The notes beneath the pieces are model-generated. The model was not told the DNA's origin. It was given only the letters and a program-made list of their open reading frames with translations, and ran no database searches. The translations under genes and the position numbers were made by a program. A DNA stretch of 64,000 bases from positions 4,059,001 through 4,123,000 of the forward strand of contig NC_089864.1 of assembly GCF_036373705.1 (NCBI RefSeq), read 5' to 3'. Shown here one piece after another: positions 32,150 to 42,875 of the stretch (within the stretch, counting starts at the first letter, position 1; every line of letters starts with the position of its first letter). The stretch comes from Amia ocellicauda. Taxonomy: Eukaryota; Chordata; Actinopteri; Amiiformes; Amiidae.

Positions 32150-32620
32150 GCATACCTGCTGCTGCTGTCTGCGGCGACACAGTAACACTTCCCGGTGTGC
32201 CGACGTCACACACCGCGCAACTTCCCTCTTAGTTCGTGTCTTTGTGTATGAAATCAACACAGTCGAGCATATTGTTGACAGCGGGTCTTCAGGATTCGCC
32301 CTGATCAGTGAAACAAGCACAAGACAGCCCGGCTGCAAACACAAATGCTACACATACAGTCGCAGCCTTGAACTGCGTCATCAGACGTCGACAGGGTTTG
32401 GAGAGAGCAGCGTCACAGGCCGGTGCAGATGGAAGGGGAGGACCGTGTTCTGTTGCGCAGATTTGCCAGTTCTGCGCAGAACTGCAGAATCTCACCGATT
32501 CCATTGGTGGAGTCGCGCAGATGTGTGCAGAAGTGTAGGAATCTGCGCTACACGAGCAGCGTGACAGGCTTGTGCAGATGGGAGGGGATCGGCGTAGACC
32601 AGGAGTGCGGCCCGGGGCCA
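32150..32620 (-). promoter_or_regulatory. Probable gtf2h4 promoter and noncoding first exon
   Basis: On the minus strand a donor CAG/GTATGC at 32156 fits a noncoding first exon. Upstream are a CRE-like GTGACGTCG (about 32200) and a CCAAT box (CCACCAATGG, about 32502-32511). Two related ~40-bp segments (about 32403 and 32553; AGCAGCGTSACAGGC then GTGCAGATGG) show a local duplication. The start site is not determined. Confidence 0.35.
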
Positions 32621-32937
32621 AATGTGGCCCTCAACGATGTTTGGTGCGGTCCCCCAAAGCCAAGCTTCAACACCCTTTTTCTGAAACTTGACTATATTTT
32701 TACACTTTATGTTAATTTTCTATTAAAAATTGCACATCTAATTTGGGGGAAAATCATAAAACAACAATCAAAGTTAATAAATGAAATAAAATCGGTGGTT
32801 CATTTTCTACTGTACCCTACAGTAGACTCCTATTAGAACATGTATTCTTCTGTACTGAAATGTAATGAAAACGTCCCAGTGTACTAGATATAAACATTAA
32901 ATTAACTAATTAAATACACCAATACATACATTTCAAT

Positions 32938-33204
32938 GTTTTCCTCTTAAGAAATCGAGACACTGAGTTGTGGTGCAATTTTGCAGTCTGATGCACTAGT
33001 GAGGGTTGTATACATGTAAACATTTAGATTTTTCTATTAAACTTGCATTTTTCGTGCTTTTTTTTTTACAAATGCAATCAATATTAATGTTTTATTTGGA
33101 GGCAATTGTCCCATACATTGTGCTCCCCTAACTCTCTGTCTCGGACTCTGTGTCCAGATGGTGTTCAGTGTGTCGGGGCGCAGAGTTTTCCTCTTAAGAA
33201 ATCG
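32938..33204 (+). repeat. 228-bp copied intron-exon segment between 19-20-bp direct repeats
   Basis: Bases 32958-33185 are a near-identical copy (about three differences) of 36086-36313, which runs from the fourth base of intron 3 through 28 bases of exon 4 of the ITIM receptor gene. The copy is flanked on both sides by GTTTTCCTCTTAAGAAATCG (32938-32957 and 33185-33204), like a target-site duplication. The copied acceptor reads CCAGAT instead of CCAGGT. It has no poly(A) and no transposon ends. Confidence 0.9.
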
Positions 33205-33633
33205 TAACTATAACCGCCTGATGTAGCCGAGCTATTAATAGCGAAGGCCTTTGACACGTACATTGCGTTCACACCTCGTCCGAACAGAGTAAGTACAGAC
33301 ATTCCTATTAATATGGGGAGCTGCGGTAACAGTACAATGCAGTGCATGCAGCTCTTGTATAAGTAGACAGAAGCGGTCAGTGTAAGAGCACAATCAACAT
33401 CATCTATGTATTGTTTAACTATACATATATGTGAGTAGTTAATATGTTGGGGTGTTTTCTGAACATAAAGGGTGAGCAAATATTTTTTTAAAGGACCCTC
33501 CAAACCCTTTTTCATTTACAGCCGCCGCCGCCACCTCCACCAGCCAGCCCCGGCGATCATACACCCCCCAGTGCGGAAGCTGCTCATCCGCCCTAGAGCC
33601 CCAGTCTCTCCAGTGCAGTCAGTGTCTGCTGAG

Positions 33634-34585
33634 ATGGACGGGCTGGACAGCAGGGCGGCTCTGCTCCTCTTCCTCTGTGAGTACTGCTCAATGCAAAAGT
33701 ATGTATTTATTTTAGTCAAAGGTTCTGCGTGACAATACAGTCATGTATATTATTAATATTATTATTCCTACTATTCTAATTTGGTTGTTGTTGCCAGACA
33801 CGATACAAATACTGATGTTTGATCGTTCTTTGAATGTTAGTCTAATTGTTAGATAACTAATATGCAATCATAATGTACACACATGGTGCATAAATATATA
33901 CACGCAGACACAGCATTCGGGTTGAGGATCTGAAGTCTACTCACAGGCAGCCGATTGCACCCGTTACTTCTGAGACATGGGGCCGGATTAAATCCCGCTA
34001 ATAGAAAACTACAGATCTGTACTCAGTTGCGGCTGTATTTTTAGTACGAAGCCACTTTCTTCTAATCAGAAATGTCACCGTTAATGATGTACAGTATTAT
34101 AGTTTGCTATTAGCGGGTGGTTCAAAGTTTTGATTTAATCTGGCCCGTGGTCTAAGCTAATTATGAACTGAATATTTAGTTAAACCAGTTCAACACTTGA
34201 GGCGTGCCGTACAGGACAGAGAAGGGACATAACTATTTTTCAATGCTTCCGAACACAATGTCTTTTAACTGATCTTTGAACCAACTCGGCTTCTAATACA
34301 ACACAAACTTCCCATTAAAGAAGAGAAGAAACAAAAAAAAGGTAAAAACACAATTTTAATGTTGGCAAAATCAATAAGAATTACAGAAAATGCATAGGTT
34401 CATATTGCATATAGAAAATTATAATTTCATTTCATTATGTGTGGTGGGTAATAATTTGATTGTAATTTTAAAATCGAAATACAATTGTAAACTTAAAGAA
34501 ACAATAATTAATTATTAATTAAATAAACTACCAGTTACTTAATGCATTCCGATTATGTTTTACATAAGGAATCCTATACCAACGT

Positions 34586-34640
<55 letters not shown>

Positions 34641-34788
34641 TTTATAAAGCGTATTTCAATATTGTCTCGGCCGTACAAAAAAAGTTTAAAAAAATCCAAT
34701 AAACATAAATTCGTCAAATAATGTAATATTATATAATTTAATTGAGTTTAAAATAATACTTTCGTTTAATTTAATAACCAATACTCTA

Positions 34789-34831
<43 letters not shown>

Positions 34832-37059
34832 TAAGATGCAGCAATTATATTTTACTGTAAATGTAAGTCAGCCTTTCGGCAACAAACGTTCTGAATCGTA
34901 ATTAAGCGCTTAATAAGATTTTGGCTTTTTACATTCATTTCGTTACAATAATATTCCCTAAACTCAGAAGAAAAAAAAACAATATCGACTGTTACAAGTT
35001 TTGCCATTTTAAAAACAAGATTATAGGGATACAGTGCTGTCTGTGAGCCTTGTCTGTCCTGAGCCGCTCCTCTGTGTCCCGCTGCTGTAGTGGTGTCTGT
35101 CCTGAGCCGCTCCTCTGTGTCCCGCTGCTGTAGTGGTGTCTGTCCTGAGCCGCTCCTCTGTGTCCCGCTGCTGTAGTGGTGTCTGTCCTGAGCCGCTCCT
35201 CTGTGTCCCGCTGCTGTAGTGGTGTCTGTCCTGAGCCGCTCCTCTGTGTCCCGCTGCTGTAGTGGTGTCTGTCCTGAGCCGCTCCTCTGTGTCCCGCTGC
35301 TGTAGTGGTGTCTGTCCTGAGCCGCTCCTCTGTGTCCCGCTGCTGTAGTGGTGTCTGTCCTGAGCCGCTCCTCTGTGTCCCGCTGCTGTAGTGGTGTCTG
35401 TCCTGAGCCGCTCCTCTGTGTCCCGCTGCTGTAGTTCTGGTCCAGCGGGAGAGTCTGTGTGAAGCGGCCGAGCGGCGGACTGTCAGAGCCGGGGACACCG
35501 TCACCCTGGACTGCGGTGTCAAACACCAGCGGGAAACCGTGTGGTTTGGACAGCGAGGCGAGGAGGCTCCGGTTGTGGTGGTCGCAGTCAGTACACCACT
35601 GCCCGGAGAAGATGCTGGTTTCCAGAAGCGGACTGCAGCCTCTGCTCGCTTGTCTGCGCAGTGGAACTCCTCGTCCAGCACCTTCAGTCTGCGCATCCAC
35701 AACATCAGCGACTCAGACCTGGCGCTGTACTACTGCGGGGGGAGGGCTAATGGAAGTTGGCGATTTGAAAATACAATCAGAATCGTCTTTACCGGTAAGA
35801 ATGTTGACCAATTACCCGTTTAGTGGACTAGACCAATTACAATGTTGAAACGACAAAATTTTGATAAACTCTATCAAATAAGCAGGACGATTATTTTTGC
35901 ACATTATATTACCCTACCCTCTCCGTCTCTCATTTTGTTTGGTTTGGCTTCAGTAGAAGAGCCCAGTGACCCTCCCGTCTCTCCCCCTGCCCCCTGTGTG
36001 CTGAGCTGGGCGCTGCTGGGCTGTGTGTCTGCAGGCTGCCTCCTGCTCTCCGGCTGTCTCTGCTGCCTCTGGAGCAGGAGAGGTGAGACACTGAGTTGTG
36101 GTGCAATTTTGCAGTCTGATGCACTAGTGAGGGTTGTATACATGTAAACATTTAGATTTTTCTATTAAACTTGCATTTTTCGTGCTTTTTTATTTACAAA
36201 TGCAATCAATATTAATGTTTTATTTGGAGGCAATTGTCCCATACATTGTGCTCCCCTAACTCTCTGTCTCGGACTCTGTGTCCAGGTGGTGTTCAGTGTG
36301 TTGGGGCGCAGAGCAGCCCAGGGCAGAGCAGGAGTGAAGGAGCAGCGCAGGTATTGTGTACAGTCCTGATGGACACACTGTAGAGAGAGGAGCACACAGG
36401 GGAGCCGCTCGACACACTGTAGAGAGGAGCACACAGGGGAGCCGCTTGACACACTGTAGAGAGAGGAGCACACAGGGGAGCCGCTTGACTCACTGTAGAG
36501 AGAGACATGTTTTGTCCGTTGAAAAACAGAATTATTTTTGGCATGTGGGCAAAAAAATGGCCATTGTGTGAATATTAACTGCAGCAGGCAGAGAAAGAGA
36601 CTATTCAGCAAGAACAATCAATACAGTGCTATGGACAAATGTGGGACCAGGTATAATATTTGTTTTAATGGAGGGCAGCTATTTAAGTAAAAGTAGCACT
36701 GGATCCAGTTAACACAAAAGACCAAGAGTGTAAGAGTTCACAAACAACCTTCATTAACTACCAACTCAGCTCCATTGTATTGTAGTGAATAAACACACAA
36801 AATCCTGCATTATTACACAGTTAACTCTCAGGTATGTTAAGCAGGTTATTAAATCCTAAGTTATTGTGAGCGAGAAACTTTTCGAGTTGGAGTTTTCATT
36901 ATTCTTTCACTTCGTATCGATGTCTCTCAGGTTGAAGACAGTGAAGTGAGTTACACCTCTCTGGAGATCAACACTGACCCCCATCAACCCAGAACAAGAC
37001 CAGAGGAGAGGAAAGGCATTTGCACTTACTCTGAAATTAGTTATGGTAGAAAAGAATAA
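33634..37059 (+). CDS. Single V-domain Ig receptor with ITIM-like tail
   Basis: Five exons: 33634-33676, 35435-35794, 35954-36082, 36286-36350 and 36931-37059, all GT-AG, giving 241 aa. The first three junctions are phase 1 and the last is phase 0. Exon 1 encodes the hydrophobic signal peptide (MDGLDSRAALLLFL). Exon 2 encodes a V-set domain with Cys41, Trp51 and a DLALYYC motif (Cys115), plus N-glycosylation sites at about 92, 104 and 120. Exon 3 encodes a Pro-rich stalk and a Cys-rich TM segment (about 149-173). Exons 4-5 form the tail with VSYTSL, which fits the ITIM consensus, and YSEI. A plasma-membrane inhibitory receptor signalling through SH2 phosphatases is inferred. The layout resembles NITR, CD300 or TREM-like fish receptors, but orthology is not established. 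The last acceptor unit of a minisatellite defines the exon 2 start. Confidence 0.75.
33677..35047. other. Intron 1 of the V-domain receptor, AT-rich
   Basis: AT-rich with AAT repeats at about 34590-34641 and 34792-34832. No exon or transposon end is recognised apart from these microsatellites. Confidence 0.6.
35048..35434. repeat. 43-bp minisatellite forming the V-exon splice acceptor
   Basis: Nine head-to-tail units of 43 bp, nearly identical except at the left edge. Each unit holds a pyrimidine-rich CTCCTCTGTGTCCCGCTGCTGTAG, so each is a possible 3' splice site; the AGs fall every 43 bases from 35090 to 35434. The AG at 35434 opens the V-domain exon in the right phase. Any earlier acceptor would shift frame or read a TAG. 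The long Thr/Gly/Arg-rich frames on the minus strand are artefacts of this array. Confidence 0.93.
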
Positions 37060-37060
37060 A
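37055..37060 (+). terminator. AATAAA overlapping the receptor stop codon
   Basis: The last codons GAA-TAA followed by A create AATAAA across the stop codon of the V-domain receptor. Two further AATAAA words occur near 37227 and 37236, which would leave a more usual 3' UTR. Whether the overlapping one is used is unknown. Confidence 0.35.
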
Positions 37061-39617
37061 TGCAATAGTTTATTAATACATTATTATTTAAATGCAGCTG
37101 GCATGCTTTTGCATTTAAAACTACCACTAGCTACTGTGGCCAAACAGCAGAGAGAGCTGAGGTTACCTTTGCCACAAAGCTTGCTCGGCATGCCAGTCTT
37201 TTACAGAGCTTATTGAAGCAGTGTAAATAAATGTAAATAAATTAAGTCCTATTCTAATCATACTGTGCATCCTAGTTTTTACAATGAAATCCTCAGCTAC
37301 CATAAGATGTTTTAGAAACTGTCTCAGTTATGGTTTACTTTGGCTTAATTCTGTTACTTTGGTACCAATTGTCCTAACTTTTAAATGCACTAATCTATGG
37401 ATTGTCTGTGTGAAATCCCTGTGAACCAAACAAAGCAAAGCAAGAGAATTAACATTAATATATGCTGTTTTGCACACCTGTCTTGCAAAGTCCTCACACA
37501 AATTGATAGAATATCTCTGTGATTGAATACAAATAAGACCGTTACACCCCCACACTGGTCTTAAAATAATAACCAAACCATGTTATTAAAACTCAATATG
37601 ATTCCATATAATGTACACCTGTGGACAAAGTCAGTTAGTCTCTAATTTCGATGTGTGATTCTTAGTTTTTAACCTAGCTTCAGAACTGTTTTCTTTTATA
37701 CAGTGTACTAATAAGTGTTGGTTAAAATCATAAACCTCCAGAGAGAGTGGGTGCACAGAAAGCAGGGTGGTTTGAAAGTGGTGTTTGATGTGCGTTGTAC
37801 AGCCTCCCACAGAGATCTGAGGCTGTTACTGAGAGGTGGGCTCCTCTGAGTGTGTAGGTGTTGAGTGTTGCGTGAGAACTCCACAACGCCTGACCTCGTC
37901 CTGCGCTCTAATACACAGCGATCAAAATCCCCCCGCTCAGGGTGACAGATGGGGGCGGGTGGCTGTGGAATTCCCTCACATTCGCAAACACACATGTGTA
38001 AAAATGTTTCCGTTAGCACTGAGCCGAATGTGAGACTGGCAGACAAACATGCAAACAATTTAACCAGTGTGCTCGGCCTTCATCGAGTAGGATTTCAATA
38101 CATGTTCACTTGCTCTGCGTACCTGTGTGTGTGTAAAGCGCACGTCAGCTATTGATCATCTGCAGTTTATGCCTCAGATGGGACTTTGTTAATATGTAAA
38201 CCCTACAGTTTGCATTGGAGATTTCACAAAACAATACTAGTTCATGAAATGTACACTTCATCAATCCTAAAATCAGCCATAATCAGTTCAAAACACAGTG
38301 GAACACATTGCACAGTAAAGCTCATCGTTGCCGGGCAGATTGTTTTGTAAAATGGGTTTTAAAAATTCAGTTTGTAAACTAAGATTGAAGCAAATTACAG
38401 GGATAAGCTGGGCAATTCATAAAAATCCAGCACAAATGTACTACCAAATGTGCTACCATATTCTAGTGACACAATTATTTTTAAATTGACATTAACACAA
38501 TAGACAACAGTGAAACCTTATTGTCATTAACACAATAGACAATATAGCCTAACCCCCAAAACTGTTTCAATACAGACACATCCCTGAGCATTTGTTCAGT
38601 GCAAGAGGGAATGGTATTAGTGAACAAATAGGGTCCCCTCAATATGCAAAAATAAAGAAAATGCCTAATTGGATAGAATGGGTTCACAACCCACACAATC
38701 ACTGGAATGCATCTTTAACACTGGACATTAGGAAGTCTCTTTAACCCAGTAGCTAAAGTTACTGCTCCACTGATAATGAGTTGAGATAATGAGCCAGGGA
38801 GGGAAACCATATCTGAACTGTCAATAAAGAGGGCACTCCACAAGGTGGGGGAAAAAAAACATTTAAATTCAATTCATGAATGTCTGAACAAGAAGTTAAG
38901 TGTGTAACAACCAATCCCCTTATGCAACATTATATACAGTGCAACTATATAAAAATAGGTCAAATAAAAACAGCACTTATGTGTTTATTTGTATTGTTAA
39001 CAATAGTTGTTGAAAAAGGCTTGCCACAGGCGAACACTATCACCTCTCACATCACGTCTGATCTGATTGCAGCGCTGCAGCAGCGGAGGGGTTAAAGGAG
39101 CTCAGCGCGGGAGAGGACGAGCAGGACATTTTTAGATATTTAAGAAAGCTGGCCGGACGGAGATTAAAGTACCGAAAAACTGGATCTGTGGTAACCCTAA
39201 GCTACTGTAGTTTAGCTATCACCATTCATCAAATTGTCAGTGTCGCAGCAGAAATAAACTCAGCACAGCAAGAGTCATTAAAGACCGATTTACGTCTTGA
39301 AACTACCGTGCAGGCTGGCTGCGGCTGTGCGCATGCGCGGAGAGCAGAGCGCAACCGCAGCGGCCGGTGTGTTAATTTCACTCTCTCGCCTGCAGTCCTT
39401 AACAGGACACAACCAGAAAGGACAACTTTGTCAAAAGACGCCAACGTACCCCACTGTCCAGAATATGGACACTATGAATTATACGAATCAGATTTCATCA
39501 GATTTCATAATCAGATTTCAGCAGGCGGCAGTGCCCCTGTGGCCCACCTCCTGGCTCCGCTCCTGGTGCTATTTTATGAAAAATATTTGTTGTATCTTGT
39601 GTAAGTTCCCCAGTGTA
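37061..39617. other. No coding gene recognised; CpG-rich segment near 39.3 kb
   Basis: From 37061 to about 39000 the DNA is AT-rich without recognisable exons. Around 39070-39400 CpG content rises and a perfect palindromic NRF-1-type site TGCGCATGCGCG occurs at 39328-39339, as found at vertebrate promoters. No convincing exon was joined to it. Confidence 0.4.
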
Positions 39618-40023
39618 TTGCAAGCCGTTGTGACATTTAATCCATCATTTCTGTTATCAAACATACAATTTCTGATATCATTTGATATAACATAAATGCA
39701 TATGGTACAAACTATCAAGGAGAAACACACAAATAAACAGAGAATGGCAAACCTGCTGAGGTTGACAGTGACCAGGGCAGTGTCAGACATTAACAATCAG
39801 AGGATGCCAGTCTGAGAGCTGATTTATTCACATATACTGGGGACTTTTCCGAAGAAACCGAAACCGGATGCTAATTAGTATGCATTTTTGATATCAAAAA
39901 ATATATTTCTGATATAAAAAATACAGTTTCTGATATCAAAAAAGCAATTGTTGATATCAAGAAAGATCTGCTATTCAACAAAATATCAGAAATTATGGAT
40001 TCAATGTAACAACGGCTTGCCAC
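39618..40023. mobile_element. Non-autonomous inverted-repeat element with GATATC repeats
   Basis: The left end GCAAGCCGTTGTGACATTTA, continuing through CATCATTTCTG, is repeated inverted at the right end (about 39985-40020) with few differences. Inside both ends are several TTTCTGATATCAAA-type words that are themselves palindromic. No transposase is present. The superfamily is not identified. Confidence 0.6.
39854..39865. promoter_or_regulatory. ISRE-like motif
   Basis: GAAACCGAAACC matches the GAAANNGAAA core bound by interferon regulatory factors. It lies inside the inverted-repeat element, so it may be carried by mobile DNA. Confidence 0.25.
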
Positions 40024-41640
40024 AGTATGGGCGTCTGCTAGGAAATGACAGATAATCTGGAACCGAGGCCTACACCACATCAAGTCTTTGACCTACCTGC
40101 CTGTGCTTTGCAAATGACAAACTTTTAATTCATTTGTAGTAGAAAATGGGCTCTGACAATAAAATGAATTGAATTGAGGTGCCTGCGCACTGGTAGCTCA
40201 AGCTCTTGATCCGGTGTTGGCACCAATGAACCACCATGCGACTGTCTTGACCACAGAAGTGTGAGATGTTCAGCCTGCTAGCCCTCCCCCAGCTTCCAGT
40301 CCTCTTAACACACTGAAAGCCACAGGAAACTGATTCTCTACAAATAAACACTTGCATTAATTGATTTTTATTGCATAATTTTTTAAAAGGCAGTTATTTC
40401 ACCACTAACCACTTATGACCAAGGTCTGGCTTATAAGGGTGCTACCAGGACAGCTCTTTTATATAGCTGGTTTACAACCTACAAGTCAGACAAATTGGAG
40501 GGTCGTTAAAGGTTTGACTGCAGCAGTCTGTGGGCAGGAACAGAGGAGGACACAGATATAGACGCTGCACAGTAGTGCTGATACCAAACTGACAGGCAGG
40601 ACCCTTGAAAGCAAATGTAAGCAATATCCATGACATAACATCAGTATGAGGTCTTCCCCACTGAGGACCTAAAACTGGACCCGTCACACTTAACAACTGA
40701 CTTTTATAATAAGAAAAAAGGCAATGAAGGTTCATACATAAATGCAGGGTGTTTTTGTAATTACCACCAGCCAAAGTTCTCTTAATAAAATACTAATAAA
40801 ACAAAATGATCACTTGAAATGGGGGGGTGATAAATGTAACGATATATTTTGCACCAGTTCGAACCTTAAAACGGTCCCAGCTCAACAGCGCCCCCTTGAG
40901 TAGCAAATAACTAGTTCAGTCTGGCAAAAAGACATGTTTGACATTCAAAGCGTTAAAGCAACGTCACTCGGATTGGAGGGCGTTCTCGCTGTCAGTTTCG
41001 GTTTCTATCTCTTGCACATGGCAGCCTGCACTGAGGTAGCATGCTTGTTTCTCTGCAGCACCCTTTATGTGCCATTTCTGTCATAATGAAGGGCAAACAT
41101 CTGTAACTCTGGACCAGTACTTCTCGGGGGGTTATTTCTATATGGGGAGGGTTAATAAGCTGATGGGTGCCGCAGATCGCCCGCCCGCTTGCACACCATC
41201 ACCTGATCCAGCGCGGAGGTGCAGAAACACGACATTTAGCGAATTCAAAATAAAGAGTGCTGAATTCACACTGTACTGGTGTACCACAATGTATTGTAGG
41301 TTCCAGAATAATTGATGTTTTATTGTGTTATTTTTGTATTTAAACACTTAATTATTGTGTAAATATTAATTATTGTTTGAGTGTAAAATGTGTCTTTACC
41401 CACCAATATATTTATATTTGTGTTTTTCTACCCTAAATTTGAAGTCATGTCTTTGAGTCAACACCTACCACATTTTCATTCTTTGCTTTTGTTTGTTTCT
41501 CTGCTTGTGGTGGTGCTGGTGAGCATGACCTGTATATGTATGACCAGTTTGCTTGTCTTACTGGGTCTGGGTATTTACTTAAAAGTTAAGTATAAAACCA
41601 ATGAAATTACAATGTGTTTTTAGTTTTATGTATGTATATA
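40024..41640. other. No gene recognised
   Basis: Mixed DNA without recognisable exons or transposon ends. Short open frames (for example 41067-41315 and 41390-41623) have no domain and no supporting splice or promoter signals. Confidence 0.45.
40994..41005 (+). promoter_or_regulatory. ISRE consensus match
   Basis: AGTTTCGGTTTC is an exact match to AGTTTCNNTTTC, the interferon-stimulated response element core. No gene start could be placed beside it. Confidence 0.25.
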
Positions 41641-42398
41641 CACCGATCAGCCATAATATTATGACCACCTGCCTAATATTGTGTAGGTCCCCCTTTTGCC
41701 ACCAAAACAGCCCTGACCCGTCGAGGCATGGACTTCACTAGACCTCTGAAGGTGTGCTGTGGTATCTGGCACCAAGACGTTAGCAGCAGATCCTTTAAGT
41801 CCTGTAAGTTGCGAGGTGGGGCCTCCATGGATCGGACTTGTTTGTCCAGCACATCCCACAGATGCTCAATTGGATTGAGATCTGGGGAATTTGGAGGCCA
41901 AGTCAACACCTCGAACCCATTATTCATCAGACCAGGCCACCTTCCTCCATTGCTCTGTGGTCCAGTTATGATGCTCATGTGCCCATTGTAGGCACTTTCG
42001 GCAGTGGACAGGGGTCAGCATGGGCACCCTGACTGGTCTGCGGCTACGCAGCCCCATACGCAACAAACTGCGACGCACTGTGTGTTCTGACACCTTTCTA
42101 TCAGAACCAGCTACAGTAGCTCATCCGTTGGATTGGACCACACGGGCTAGCCTTCGCTCCCCACGTGCATCAATGAGCCTTGGCCGCCCATGACCCTGTC
42201 GCCAGTTCACTGCTTTTTGCAAAGTCGCTTAGATCTGTACACTTGCCCAATTTTCCTGCTTCTAACACATCAACTTTGAGGACAAAATGTTAACTTGCTG
42301 CCTAATATATCCCACCCACTGACAGCTGCCATGATAATGAGATTATCAGTGTTACTCACTTTACCTGTCTGTAGTCATAATGTTATGGCTGATTAGTG
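41641..42398 (-). mobile_element. Internally deleted Tc1/mariner element, DD36E relative
   Basis: The element is flanked by TA with inverted ends CACCGATCAGCCATAATATT and (reverse-complemented right end) CACTAATCAGCCATAACATT. The minus strand keeps the C-terminal part of a transposase: [17 protein letters not shown] through SMPRRVRAVLVAKGGPTQY, which closely resembles the C-terminus of the intact transposase at 52728-53768. The central part with the first catalytic Asp residues is deleted. Confidence 0.85.
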
Positions 42399-42409
42399 TA
42401 TAAAGGACT

Positions 42410-42785
42410 GTTAGAAGTGTTGGGAAACCAACAATGTATGAGTGTTGATTTAAAACTTTTGGGATGTTCGTGCATGTACACTTTAAAAGAGTTGATTTTA
42501 ACACCGACCTACAGTGTTAAATTTGCTAATGATATTTTGCTGTGTAGTGTTGCTTACTCTGGTACAGAGTACATTTTTTACTCCTTTTGACCTAGTGTTG
42601 GGAAAATGCTGTTTCAATGCTATTAGCACTGATGTGGTGTTTATGTTGAACATTCAGTGTTAAAAGTGTTAAAAATGTCAACACTTTTAAAAGTGTTGAT
42701 TTAACACTTTTGTGGTGGTTCCCATATATACACTTCAAAGGTGTTAAATTGAACACTCATGGTGTTAAATTTGAAAATTCAAATT
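42410..42785. repeat. Inverted TTAACACTTTT repeats, probable MITE
   Basis: Words such as AAAAGTGTTGATTTAACACT and GTGTTAAATTTG recur in both orientations over about 370 bp, including a palindrome around 42670-42715. No coding capacity. The pattern fits a short non-autonomous element or array directly next to the deleted Tc1 element. Confidence 0.5.
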
Positions 42786-42875
42786 TGCTGAGCAGCAGGA
42801 CAGTGAGCCCCAGAACCGGTCTGAGAAGAACTGCATTGTGTGACCTGGAGGGCACAGAGAGCTCGGCCCTGATGG
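42786..42875. repeat. Segment shared with intron 4 of Ig receptor copy 1
   Basis: The words ACAGTGAGCCCCAGA, GGTCTGAGAA and AACTGCA.TGTGTGACC match 49832-49880 in order. Further right, GGCCCTGA is also shared with 49912. This is either a dispersed repeat or a relic of a lost receptor copy. Confidence 0.5.

Noticed and set aside
32595-32665. Possible hAT-type end (GCGGCCCGGGGCCAAATGTG, then GCCC)
   Set aside because: It resembles ends of some hAT MITEs, but no matching inverted end or 8-bp target duplication was found nearby.
34852-35705. Long minus-strand frames (282 and 237 aa) with Thr/Gly/Arg repeats
   Set aside because: They come from the 43-bp minisatellite, which happens to be open on the minus strand in all frames, and run antisense through a supported V-domain exon.
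41067-41623. Two short frames, one hydrophobic and resembling a TM protein
   Set aside because: T-rich sequence yields hydrophobic residues by chance; no partner exons, promoter or polyadenylation signal fit.
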